Source: Haemonchus contortus (taxonomy: Eukaryota; Nematoda; Chromadorea; Rhabditida; Trichostrongylidae). Taken from it: 64,000 nucleotides of DNA. Where the stretch lies: assembly GCA_000469685.2 (NCBI GenBank), contig LS997567.1, positions 40,786,775 to 40,850,774 on the forward strand, written 5' to 3'. Each line of letters starts with the position of its first letter. Position 1 is the stretch's first letter. Shown here one piece after another: positions 13,701 to 26,476 of this stretch. Both the position numbers and the translations under genes were made by a program. Below the pieces are notes generated by a model that worked only from the letters and a program-made list of their open reading frames with translations, did not search any database and was not told where the DNA came from.

Positions 13701-16700
13701 AGGATTTCATATTAACGAGGTTGCTAGGCTGGACCTTCTCTTGGATTTAGTGCTGAGAGCTCCTAGGCCTCCTTCTTTCCGAACCTCGAACTCAGGACTA
13801 TTTTTTTGGCGATTTCTCGATTTCAAAACAGACAAGGAGGGCAGAAAATTGGACAGCAGTAAATTACTAGTTGACAGATGATTTATTGAGTTTTCCTCGT
13901 TGAAGTGGCACTTGACAAGGTGTAATAATAAGGTATCTCGTAATCAATGACCCAAAACATAGCATTTTGCACGTCTTCAAAAGAAATAATCAGAGGGGTT
14001 TCTTCATTTCGATGCCTAACGGGGGCTTCTTCGTCTCGGTGCATAACGAGAAGCCCTAGAATTGAGTGACTTATATCCGTCTGGTGAGTAGAAGGCCTAT
14101 CCATAGATGATGTAGAGGGCCTATCCATAGTGGGTGTGAAGGTTCTATCCACGGCTTCTTTTGTTGTTTGGGTAACGGAAGACCCTTGGCGTGATGCATA
14201 ATGGACCAGAACCCCCTTGTTTTCCATGACACTTCTCTGTTACTTATCCTTCCTCTGGTGGTTTTCCCTATCACTCATTAAATGTACTGACAAATTGCCC
14301 TTCGCTAACACCCCTTGTGATACGCCGTGCTGTCAGAAACACCTGAAATCGTTTACTAATGATGTGATGGCATCTTACTTACTACTAGGGTACTCTCACA
14401 TGTTTTTTCTGAGCAAATTGAAAACTGATTAAGAAAAATCCTTCCAATACGTAGAATTGGTGGCGAAAAATCGGAACTTTTAAGTATCCACTGGTGAATG
14501 ATGGTGCCATGTCTTTGTCGTGCACACCGTTGTCATTGGCAGTTTGACGCAGTAGACACTTCGGATCCCCTATGTTCACACATGTATTCATTTACAACTT
14601 TGCTGTATAGTATTACCTTCGGCGTGAGAGTGTCTGTACTCTGAAAAACTCATGGCCGTTTACTTCTTTGTATTGCATGTTCGAGCTTCCAGTTGTTTCG
14701 GCGGGTTATTTCGAAGGCTAGGTCAGCTCTATAACAGTAAAGTTTTTTCCCTTCTGAAGTATTCCTCCTTACTCCTCTTCTCTTCTTCGTGGAGGGAGAG
14801 GGAAAGGAGAGGGGGGGGGAGGGGGAACGAAAATGCTGTATGAACACCCACAAGAAAGCACTGAAACTGTAGAACGTGTGAGACGATAGAAGGGGAAATG
14901 GGGATTGGGAAAGTAAGAGTGGGATTGTCAGGGTGAAGGGTGGGCTTGTCACCTCTCTCTCTCCCAAAACAATAAATTACTACTCCTTCGTGCGACTTGC
15001 GCCTGATGAGAAGTTTTCGGCCCACGGTCAAGCTGTATGGCACGGTGGTCACAAACATTCCCTCCATTTTTTTTGAAAAATTATGGTTAATAATTGATTC
15101 AATTCATCATAATCTTACATCCATCTTCAAAATTACTTATGAGGATCTATAACTATCAAGACATACTGCGTGTTCGTAAGGAAATTATTGTTTATTTATT
15201 ACCTGATAGTTGTAGTATTTGTTTTCCCTCACCTGAAGTAGTCATTCAATTACAGCACAGCCAACGTCAAGTACTACGTCGAAGTCCATTATACTAGTAT
15301 CGGAAAGCAGCAGTTCATTTTTTAGCAGAGTATTTAAAAACTAAAAAAAGTCATGCATGTGGGACATACCCTGGATTACTGTACGACCTTATCGGTGTCA
15401 ATCTTAATCGTCATTGGTCAGTCGTAGATTGCGAGACTTGATAACCACCCATTCAACCAGTTAGAGATGAGCTGAAGATACTCAATCTCTAAGGCGGGCT
15501 ACAGTTAATTGGACTTTTTAATTAGTGCATACGGTAAGTAGACATTTTCATATTACTCTGAAAACCCCCTTTATTCTGAACGATGATACTTAGCCTTTCT
15601 TTCCACGCGAAGCTCTAACATTACACGATTCGCCCTTAAGGTTTATTTGTTGTCTTAAAGTCATACCTCTGAGGTACTCGGCTCAACATTTCTGTGATAA
15701 CTGTGATTGTGATTGTTTTGTGTCAGTGAATTGAAAGGAAAGAATTTTAGCGCTTACTGCTTTTACTAATAGGTAAATTTAGGTCAGCGTTTATTCTGCA
15801 GCTTTCCTAAATTCCCAACAAATGACTGGATGCAGTCGTCCATCTTATTAATGCACGGCTGTTGCTGTTTCTCCGGCCTGATGCTTATTTGGCATTCTAT
15901 TATTATCTGAATGAAACTGAAAACATCATGGCCGAGAAAATATGATGATTCATGATGTCATTCATCAAGCTTCCTCTCAAAGCATACGTATTGCGGCCTA
16001 TTCTTTAACAAACAAATAATGCCGTCAGGTAGCCATGCAATTGAAGCCGGATATTGCGTCAAGAAATGCCACGTATACAAAAATAAAAATTGAAAATTGA
16101 CGTGAATTTGTTTTTTATTCAAGGATCGTTCGATGCATACATGTTCTGTGCACGCGCGCGCACGGGCTTACGACTACAAACGCCTCTTGCACCTCGCCCT
16201 GCCGCGCGGCGTCTATTGCACCGCGCGACATCGCGTGGCACCTCTTGTGTCACGCTTGTGACGTTTTCGACGTGCACTAATAAATAATTTTGATATGCAA
16301 TTGAAAGATCTGATCTCTTTTCGTGAAAAGACCTCATGTTATAACCACTCGTGCTGCGAAAAGCTTCGTTTTGGGTATTGCACTGAAGTAGTGGTTGTTA
16401 CAATATATAGATGAATAGTCGTACTCCCAATGATACGGTTGGTAAGTTGTACCTCTGCACCAGTCTCTTTTAGTAGTAAAAAACGGAAGTCTGTTTGAAT
16501 TTCATAACTTGCACCCGTTGCTCTCTTAACGCCAAAATACAAGGTTATCGAAGGTTGTCAGAAGCTATCCACTTGATTTTACAAGTTGCACTCTTATAAG
16601 TAACGAGTACGGTATATCAACATTTATCGACACCCTCATTTCTAAAATAAACTTTGGTCTTCCCCATCTGAGTGAATCCTGTAACGACCATCAATTTTCA

Positions 16701-19700
16701 ATGCAGGCATTTGCAAACCCTGTGATTGGTCTTCGTATGCAATCACCAATCACAAGTTTGCTTTGCACACCTTATCCCATTGCCACGTTGAGCAATCCCT
16801 GGGAGTCCCTTGACGCCTTTATCATATAAATAATGTGTGCCACTGTTTTTATCGTTGCCTTCGAGAGCAGAATACATTAAATCTCGTTCATTGCTGAACC
16901 AAGGTTAACCATAGCAATATGGAGATTCTTCAAATTACTGCAATCCAGTCCTTCCACGTTTTGTTTTTTGAGGATTCATGTATGTTTGGAACTAGATACA
17001 AATGTTTCAAAAAAAAGTTGTCAAAAACACTCTAATTATGTGTTCTTTTGTGATGACGTTTTCCTATTTATAGCATCAAAAAATCTGATGAAATCAAAAC
17101 TAAAAGCTCAGGTTCCTCTTCTTTTTATCTCCTATGCCTCACTCATTTTTTTATCATTGAGATCTAATATCAAAAAATAGCCCAATCCATACACCCTTCG
17201 TCTATGAAACTCCAATTTCCTATGGTTTATCTTGCCTCCAACTCCCTTTGGATGGTATCACTGGAGCTTGGTTAATGTAATATTGACACTCACATACTAG
17301 TAAAAAACGGAAGTGTGGTTAACCTGTTTGCGTTTCACTACTTTGCCATACTACATCTTACTGCTATACTACATACAGACTAGTATTTTCCGTATATATC
17401 GTCATTTCCGTATACTAACTCGTAGACATTGATAATCCGGTTTTCAGATAATCTAACTCGCCATTACTCTATTTAATCTTGCCTTTTCGGGGTAGACAGC
17501 AAAGGACCAATGTACTTCAACGATGCATCGTCACCAACAGTGAGTTCTATTGACTTTAACTGCCACAGCTCAAAGTAAACAATGATTCCTGGTGTTATTT
17601 ATTTTGAACAATGAATTAATAAAAAGCTCCATGAGAAAAGGAAGCCAGACAGACAGAGGAAGTCTGGTCAGACTCGTACTTTTCCCACGCTCACGACAGA
17701 ACGGACCAATTCCGACTGAGGCGTATCTAACCGCTTGAGGATTACGACCACAACCTTAATTTCTACTTAATGCTTAACAAGTAGTACTAGTTCAGAGTTC
17801 CCTACTACTTAAGCAGTACTACTAGTATGTGACTGAAGAAAGGGTGAAATTTACACGATTACTTCGTAAAGTTTGTAGTAAAAAACTTCTTTACCGGCCG
17901 TTATTTACGCCTTCTAATTCGTACGCATGTATGAACTGAAGCAACGCGTAATTACTTCAGGCTCATTGTTTGAAATCCAGTCAATACTAGGTAGTTTGTT
18001 GTTTTCATGAAAATCCCTTTCTACTAATAGATATTTTCGCTTACTGCAGGCTATTAATATCCATTACTGTTCATCGTCACTATCGACCGGTAAGTAAATC
18101 CAAGTTGTCCGTCCAATTAGACGACACCATTTCATCTTTATTCACATCTGGATTTGAAACCATGAAACAGTAGTTTGTGTTAAATACAGCTACCAGTGCC
18201 AGGCCGAAACCACTCCCAGCAGTTAAAACTTTGACAGGAGATTAGCTGTTCGTGCTATTAGCGAGTGTTTTTGATGATATTAGAAATTCTCGCGCTGAGA
18301 TATATTTTGCAGAAGCATTTTCAGCAAGTGTTCCTCGAAAAGTGGATTGAGAACAGGTGCCAGTAAAGGAGCTTGAAAATACGGTACTGAAGAGCATCTG
18401 TAGGAAAACTGTTGGAGGCCTGGCCCACTTGCAACCTGAAAATGATTCCTTCTGAGAAGGATTTTTTTGAATTCTTCTAATATCGAAGGGGAACAAGATC
18501 GGGATCGGTTGCCCATGAATCTTTCCTCATTTCACGTTCACTGATTTTTTTGAATGCGTATTTCGTCCTTGAACTGGCACGTGGGCGCCAGCAGATGGAT
18601 CGGTGCTTTTGTTCCGTATATATTCATATCACATGATATTCATGTAATCATAACTGATAACAATTGATTCACCTTATGGGTACGGTAGGGCGGTGATGGT
18701 ATCGTGACAAAAATTACAGTGTCGTAACCAAGTATAGGGGATTGAATCGGTAAATCACGTCATGTCCAGGCACTTTCGTCGCTTAGCTGTTGCACCGGCG
18801 TTCATATCAGTTATTTCTTGCGGTTTATCTCGAGTACCCAATACTGGTTAAGAAACACTATGTCCTGAAAATCAGGTGGAATATACGGAGTACCCAAAGT
18901 GGATCGATCAAGTGTAAGAGCTCTCGTGATTAATGACGGCTATGGTGAATCTCCCTATGGTGCTTTTGAAAGGTCCTAGCTATTCAAGATTAATGGAAGC
19001 TCTGGCGGACCTTCTTATGGTAAGCCTTCTTATGGCTTCATGAAAGCTCTGCCTCATGGTTAAGATGCCAGGAGAGTGACCCGAAAGGGGGGGGGGGTCC
19101 CATGTACAGTCCGTTCGGTCGGCACGCCCACCAGTGGGCGGCCATGACAGCGGATGTTTGTTTTCAAGCGAACTTCGAACTCTCGCTGAGTCCATCCAGA
19201 CCGCTCTTTGACACGAAAGGGCCACATATCGCTTTTCTTATGGCAAGAGTTTCGTACTAGTTACTGTGCCACCTTGGTCAACTTTGATTTGATTTTCTAT
19301 GCAAATCTTTCGTATACTGGAATGATTACTAGGTAACAGTTAAACTGAAAGATGTAGTTTGATTTTCATTTTGTATAGCCGCACTTTATTCAAGCTGAAT
19401 ACACGTTCATTGACGTTTACTTACAATTTGTCGTCATTTTGTTATGCATAAACGGAATCGTGGGCGAGTTAGAGGTCTTTTTTTTTTGAGGTAACGCCCT
19501 TTCGAGAAAAATTTGCACTTTCTTTTCATTGTTCATTTCACCTGTTAAACGTTACTAAAAATGAAATCCAGTAATGATGACTTTGGTTCTACTGATCTCA
19601 TTTCACATCATTACGAACCAAATATCATTATTAGTTCTCAATTACTAAAAAAACTAACGAAGTGCTCAGGGGTTTTTTCTGTGCACCGATTTCTATTCTA

Positions 19701-20393
19701 GCTAATTCATTCACTTTTGTTTACAAAAATACTTGAGTAAAGTTGTCGTAAAAAAGTAGATCAATAATCAGCTGATGCGTCATGAAGCCTGCAATGTCTG
19801 CGCTCTGTGTATTCGACATGGCATAACATCCATACCTAATTAGATGACTAGCTAGATATCACACTTCGTTAAAGAAAATAAATCTGACAGATTTTTAAAA
19901 AGCTATCTGCCCTCTCAGCTTACTTCATCCATCCGTCTGCCGACTATCGCTATTACTCGACTTCTCTCTCTTTTTTTTCCCGAGTGGTTAGAACTAATTA
20001 GTTACGAGTTCTTGAAAGTAGGCTTTTTATGGAGAATTTGTATATCCAAGCTGATCCCTTCTCACTATTTCCAATTTCTCTTCTTTCACGATTCCTGAAT
20101 AAATGGACTTATATAGAAACTTTTTTAAAAAGATTTTGTAGTTATTGAAATGTTAGAGGACATTTCCTTTGGTTACTGGGCAACTTGTTGTTACTCAATA
20201 ATGCTTTGCTGTAGTTGACACTACAATCATGACGTCATTTTGATGACTCCCATTTTTACATTTTTCTACTTCATGCTATCATCTTTTTCTTTATCCTAGT
20301 AACAAGGGGTGTTTTTCTTCCCCAATCAGTTGTTTTACTTTACTTTTTTGCTACAGTAAGTAAGTAGATAGATAAGACTTTCACTACGCTTAT
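10769..20393. other. No gene recognised
   Basis: It contains a CpG-rich patch at 16141-16270, the hairpin at 16715, a purine-rich tract at 14785-14827 and a G11 tract at 19087-19097. The longest isolated frame (14227 to 13883, minus, 114 codons, with repeated MDRPST and HRDEE/HRNEE units) lacks any recognised domain. Confidence 0.5.
16715..16760. repeat. Hairpin with CCAAT-type arms
   Basis: TGTGATTGGT (16721-16730) pairs with ACCAATCACA (16745-16754), and GCAAAC outside it pairs with GTTTGC after a small bulge. A shorter relative, TGATTGGT with ACCAATCA, is at 33618-33648. Confidence 0.75.
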
Positions 20394-20397
20394 TTAA

Positions 20398-20933
20398 CAC
20401 GTTGACGACAATGTCGGTCAATGGTGACCGACAGTTCTGTAGTCAGCCAAATGAAGAAATTCTCAGGTTTTTTTTTGTTTCATATTTTACATGTACTTAT
20501 TTACTCATTAACTTTAGCGTCGACCCATGATCCATCTAAATCTAATGTTTTTATGGAAATATTAAGCATAGAGTCAGGAGTCATACATCATATCAGACAA
20601 CAATTAAAATTTGAACTCCTTCCAACAACTGGCGCCTTACCCCTAATCTTGTTCCCGCCAAACGTTTGAATAGTGCTTCCTATAAATGTTCACGATTTAA
20701 AGCCTCATACACCGAGATGGTCTACAAAGCGCATGATTTTGGAGAATTCACCCAGATCTTGACAGAATACAAGTTTTTCTTTTGTTTCCAGGAGTTTTTA
20801 CTTGTTCCACACAAATAGAATCTTAATTCTCATGAATACATCAAATTCAATAGGTGACTGTCCCGTGGGACGAGGTCCGCCAATGGTAACCGACGATTAG
20901 TCAGCGCCTTCAAACGGTCTCGTCGTCAACGTG
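20398..20933. mobile_element. piggyBac-like non-autonomous element with TTAA target duplication
   Basis: A perfect 12-bp terminal inverted repeat, CACGTTGACGAC, lies at both ends, each flanked directly by TTAA (20394-20397 and 20934-20937). TTAA duplication is diagnostic for the piggyBac superfamily (Kolobok also uses it). A sub-terminal hairpin GTCGGTCA-ATGG-TGACCGAC occupies 20413-20432, and a related GGTAACCGAC sits near the right end. The 536-bp interior has no recognisable transposase, so this is a deletion derivative or MITE. Confidence 0.8.
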
Positions 20934-21180
20934 TTAAGAAAAGGGGCTATCATGCTTTATCTTGAATGTTCTTTCAATGAGAAAAATTCTTGACTTCGAT
21001 CAGTAAGTAACATGTTATGCAAAGTATGCAAATTAAATAAATAAATCAGCAATGCAGTAGTAAAATATTTTTTGTCATAAAAGTTTATATATACATATTA
21101 GTTTTTTGTTATATAAGTATGAGTTTTGTTTTTTGTTTTCTTATTAGTGATAAAATAATATAATATTATAATAAGGCATG

Positions 21181-21478
21181 CAGTAGGTGGTGTGGTTGCA
21201 AACGACGCACTACCGTGCACGCATGATCCGAGATTAGGATCCCGGATCGATATCTGCCCAGGCCAAATAAGATTTTCATTATTCCGTGGTTGGTTGATAA
21301 AACCAGACTCGCTTGAATGGATGAAAATACCGACTTATACATCGGCTACCTACCTCAAGTCATTGTATGGGCCATATGCATTCAATACGCCACTACGATT
21401 CTGAAAGCAAGCCGAACACAGGGCGCATCCAGGCTGCAGGGATTAATTGAGGACAACAAACTCTATCCATATCTTTTT
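21181..21478 (+). repeat. tRNA-headed SINE copy, diverged
   Basis: The head GGTGGTGTGGTTGCAAACGA and GGATCGATATCTGCCCAGGCC match the family, as do CTTATACATCGGCTACCTAC, the AATACGCCACTACGATTCTG block and the tail GGGATTAATTGAGGACAACA with CTCTATCCATATC. The B box is eroded. Predicted reading frames here are repeat-derived. Confidence 0.72.
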
Positions 21479-21479
21479 C

Positions 21480-24400
21480 AATGTGATATTGATAGTAGTA
21501 AAATCGATTGGGATCATATTGGAATTTTACAGGGTGATCTTAATCACGAAAAACTGGAAAATCGTCATTTTTCCTTTCTTACCTCCACTGACCACTTGTA
21601 CTTAGAAGTATTTCCGTGTCTAGTGAACGGAAACAATTGTTTTATTTACCTACATATGAAATAAGAGGCGGAAAACCTTTCTTATACATTACACTACTTC
21701 ACTGAAACTTCTATGTGTTTCTGCAGTAGCCATTGTTGCAACTATTGCACCTCCTTTTTTTAAATGACCTTTCATTTTGTTTGAGCCTGAATTTCACATA
21801 GAAATTGTTCCCTAACTAATCTCCCGAGCTATAGCCTACGTACTCCTATCAGCTTTGCCCTACTAAAAATCTCTGGTCCTCAAAACCTCGATTTTATATG
21901 ATGATGGCGGCATTCACAGGAATATGTACAACGCCATGTGTTTCCCGCAACTGTTTTGTTAGGTCCCAGCACGACATCGCACGAGTTTGCCGCACGCGGC
22001 AGGATTTTAAGAAACATGTCCACCGTCTTTTCTTCATACAGGAATTCACCTTTGGGTCATTAGAAGTTGTCGAAGAGTCTCACTATTCATCAAAATTCCG
22101 ATCGACCATCTAAGTGGCCACCAAAATCAGTAATTTCTTGATCTAGTCAGAATCTCGAAAGCGTTTTGAACAAGCGTTTTTTGAAGAAGTTATTATTATT
22201 GTTATTATCATTATTATTATTATTATTATTGCTTATTTAACTTCCTTTTTGATCGCTTTTCTGAACAAGAACACTTCAAATGAATGCCTATCTACCATAG
22301 TCCACTTAATGATGATTTGAAAACTTCTCCACAGATTCGCTGCCATCAACTCTTTTCATGACGAAGTTTTTACTTCTTTCATTTTCAATGTGCTTCAACT
22401 GTTTGAGCATTTCTTAAACGCAGTTGCATAATAAATTTACTGGTTACTTGATTATTCGTATATTCGGGGAATGCTTGAGAGAATTAACAACTGTGTACAT
22501 GAACTTTCTGCTTCATCGTCACCATTTATTCGGATTGCCGTATGCATGAGTCGAGTAATACATTTTATTATAAAGAAAAAAACTTGTAAACTTACTGATG
22601 CGAAATATCTCCTTACGCGCTGCCTCGTCCCATTTCCAGTAGTTTCTCTTAAGTTGCGAAATCTTGGAGATGGATATCAGGAAGGGATTTGACTGGGGTG
22701 ATACGAGTTTAATGCTAATCGGATAATTGCACTTTTGAGGATTTGGTCTTAACGCTCTATGCAAGCTGGAACGAGCTGACTAACAGGCTTGGTTGCTCAG
22801 GCTTAATGGGCTGTTCTTGCCTCGGAGTAGACTTTGAAGGCATTCTGGACAGACCCCCCTCTTCATGTACTCCATGTTTGTTTCACCGGTCCAGATCCCC
22901 CTATTACTGGTAAAAAAATACTCATATACAAAGGAATTTTTGCCGATTGTCATAGAATCTACTTCTGGTCAACGTTGCCTTTTTTCTCTGATTTTTTTTA
23001 TATTTCGAATGTGATGAAAATTTTTCTACTGTCTGCGCTTCCACACTAGTAAGCCTGAGCCTAAGATGAGGTGTGAATGGGAAAGGTGTAATCATTTTTA
23101 ACACGATAGGAAGCCTTCATGATGCTCTCTGTATCCTCGCAGGTTTTTTTATCACTAGTGCAGTATCGTCCATTTCTTTAACTCAGTTATGCCGATCTGT
23201 AGGGTTTTTGGAGAATTTGGATCAATATCTCTCTTCAGGCATTTCCATGTTCATAGGCAACCATAACAAATCCGTTTAGTAGTGGTAAAAAACGTCCAGA
23301 TAAGTTCGTGAAAGCTTTATCGATTTTTGTGGAGTCTACGTTTAATCATGCGCTGCATGAGCGCATGAATGGAAATTTTTCTTTAGCAAACGATTTCATT
23401 GTAACTCCCGTACTGTATGCAGGTAGACCATTTCCTCGCTTTGCAAAATTTGCCGCCAACGCCAACGCAACGGAAAATTCGCGCGGTCGATCAGTTGACG
23501 CGTACCGTAGTACAGTAACCCGCTGACAGTAATTCATCAAGATTCTCTAGTTGATTTTCCTTACCTACACTGGTTAAATTTCGTGCAATATCATCGTTGT
23601 AGTGAAAAGTAAGTTCAAAAAAAGAAGTGAGAAGTAGCAGCACTCCGCAAAGCTGCTTTCTGTACTGCAAACCGCCACAATAACCTGGCAACCGAAAGCG
23701 ATTAATTTTTCTTTGTGCGCCACACCTTTGTTTCTCAGTCAGCTTCGTGCAGGTTATTGATGGCCTGTAAGGTTCATGCATTACCAATTGTATTGTTCGG
23801 CATAATGTATGAATCGGGTTTTACCAGTATTTGCAGATGGCTGAAAACAGTAAAGCTGTCCCCTTGTTCCTTCATCATTTTCCCCTGTAATGCCTTTAAT
23901 ATGAAATTAGCACAATGCAAATATAAGTGATTTTGCTGCATGTCGCTTCTGATTACTCTTACCAGCTTGTTACAGTTATTCCTATTTATTAACTCGAAAA
24001 TTACTAATAATGCAATTCATTAACCCGTAAAGAACTTAGCAAATTTTTACTTAGTAGATTCAACCGTAGTTAAAGGAACTATTTATATGCAAATTCCCAT
24101 ACATTTGATCCGGCTAACATCCCGTTTCATCGCTTCTATAATTGTTTAGTCCACGTTTGCTCAGCCTGTTACTGCGGAAGATTTATTTATTTTTTCATTT
24201 TTCTGGTCGTTTGACCTATATTGTGCCATATAGAAATTCTATAGATTAAGAAAATCGTCAAATTCACTTTATTGTTGTTTCCTGCTTGTTATATGGTAGT
24301 TCTATAAAGTATCTCTATGCTAGAGGTGAACGGCGGAAGTACTTGGCCTTCTTACCAACCGAGTTGCACCTTCAGTATGGGTCTGAAGGGGATCCGCGAT

Positions 24401-26179
24401 CGTCACCCCTATCAAGTAAAAATAATGTTATCCATTTAAAGCGTCGTTTAATAGCCCCCAAAAATTACAGCATTACAAGTATGCGATTTTTTGATTCTTC
24501 AATATTATGAAATGGCATTTAGGCCCGACTCATTTTAAAAACCATTGATGATGAATTTTTTTCATTATCCTCTATTCACTGGGTGAGAGTGCTTTTTCAT
24601 AAGCCGACTAGCTTTTTTATGATGCACTTTCCGTTACTTTTGCGTTGTAATTTTCGACCTAAAGTATCTATTCAGATTGATGAAAAGGATGTGGGTGCTT
24701 TTTCCTAAAATCGCGTGGCGCTCGCCGCACAGGATTACGCGCAGTCGCGCGCTATGAAGGGAAAGGTCTGAATACCCAGTGGAAGGAAACCGTACTCGAC
24801 GAGGAACCACTACCACTCACTGTGGGAATTCGGGAAGAAGTATCGCCACCCTGGCAATGATAACATGAATGGTGTGGGAAGTAGGCAGCGATACTAATGG
24901 CGTTTCTCTACGTAGGAGAGCCCAGACTGTTATACAACAAGTCTTGTTTCCAATTCTCATCTTCTTTTTTTAGAATTATTTCCCTGATTGGTGGCTCTCC
25001 TCAAAGCCCTCTACCATCTAATTACAGAAATAGATAGATTTTTGGGAAACGGAACATTCAGGGAATACACGTATCACCTTCATAAAGGGGCACTTACAAA
25101 GTCGCAGGGACAGGAAATTCCTTTTTTCTTTTTTTTTTATTTTCTCAGTTTCTGAACATGCATGAAAAGAACTGAGACCTGTGTCCTGGAGGGACTTCGT
25201 ATTTTCACGAGGAATTTCGAGTTTCAAAGGATTTTCCGTAAGCCCGAAGTTCGAATCGGTCAAATCCATTGTTTTTCCACGGATGTTCTGCAAGGGTCAG
25301 GCACAACAATAGGTTTCCGATGTATTTTACAAGATCAACTGATATCATAACTTGGTATCTCAACAGAAAGATCGATTCCAAATCTGCAAGTGGCCTGTCC
25401 CGCAAGAGCAATATATTCAAAATGTCTGTCCCTTGTTCTCGAAATCCAAGACATTCTTCTGACAAATTGTTAGTTCGAGATGGTTTTAAAAATTGGCACT
25501 AGTCATTTCCGCTTCTAAGATTTTCACACTTTCTTTTCGAAAAATACAACCGATTAAACGGAATGGTAGCATCCGTGCACTTGAAGGTGGTCTCAGAGAA
25601 AAAAATCTCTGAAAAAAAACCTTGTTGCCCTGGAAGTAGCTAAAAACCTCATGGGACAAGATTCGTATTACCTTCGTAGCTGAAATAGTAATTGTTTACT
25701 TCACTACAAGGTGTCTGGCTTCCTCTATGTGCCTCGCATCGCCTTCATGGTTGAGAACAAAAAGATGAGATACCCTAATTATTTAGTAATAGTTCAAGCA
25801 TAAGTAATTATCAGGAAGTGCTGTAGCGTCTTGACAACGGTAACAAAATTGTTCAGGCGAGTCAAGTTTGTTAGTGCCTCTTTTGCCTCGTTAATGAAAA
25901 TCGAAAGTTTTTGCATGCTAATTATCGGCACTTACTTTTACTTTATTCATTACTGGCAGACATAAGAACACCCTTCAATTTGTAGTTTTTACCTGGATTT
26001 TCTGACAATCATGAAGAACTCAGCTATTTTGCGGCACAAAGAGACATCGAAAAGTGGTTTCAAACAATCAAACCGAACAATCAGTGATTTCAACCGACTG
26101 CAATGGTGGTCCGATAATCAAGATCAATAATTCGATCAATTGACTGTGAAAGGATAAGGACGAAATTCTGTACGTAATA
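21480..26179. other. No gene recognised
   Basis: AT-rich with the (ATT)n run at 22189 and a CpG-rich patch at 24708-24760 inside a 40-plus-codon open stretch. No splice-bounded exon or transposon end is convincing. Confidence 0.5.
22189..22233 (+). repeat. (ATT)n microsatellite
   Basis: Mostly ATT triplets with a few interruptions (GTTATT, ATC). Confidence 0.85.
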
Positions 26180-26312
26180 CAATCCCGTATTGGGATGGGA
26201 AGTCGTACTTGCGATGGACAACCGGTGTGCGGGTTAGCGTTTTACCGAGTCTGGTACCGATCCCCGGAGGGAGGGAAGGCTTGGTTGACTTACCACTACA
26301 CCACCCCTGCCC
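26180..26312 (-). repeat. tRNA-headed SINE copy, 3' shortened
   Basis: Reversed, it reads GGATTGGGCAGGGGTGGTGT then AGTGGTAAGTC, followed by the family body (CCGGGGATCGGTACCAGACT). The tRNA B-box part seems deleted because the head joins the body early. It abuts a truncated MITE. Confidence 0.65.
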
Positions 26313-26476
26313 AATCCTTCATATAGCTCGATCAACATGTGATTATTATTTTTAGCATAATTCTAAGTTCTTTTGTTTCTGTATTTCCTAGTCGCTGCTG
26401 CATTCTGCTACATTCCCTCACGCGTGGCGTCTCTCTCTCAGCGACGCGACAATTTCGATACTACTGCACCACACCC
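26313..26476 (+). mobile_element. GC-rich MITE family, 5'-truncated copy abutting a SINE
   Basis: The right two-thirds of the family is present, from CTTCATATAGCTCGATCAAC to the terminal CTACTGCACCACACCC. The left third is missing, and the SINE head ending CCCAATCC sits exactly at the break. It is more diverged than the full-length copies. Confidence 0.7.

Noticed and set aside
13883..14227. 114-codon minus-strand frame with MDRPST and HRDEE-type repeats
   Set aside because: The small internal repeats are interesting, but there is no recognised domain, and an in-frame stop lies five codons before the Met. Kept only as a possibility.
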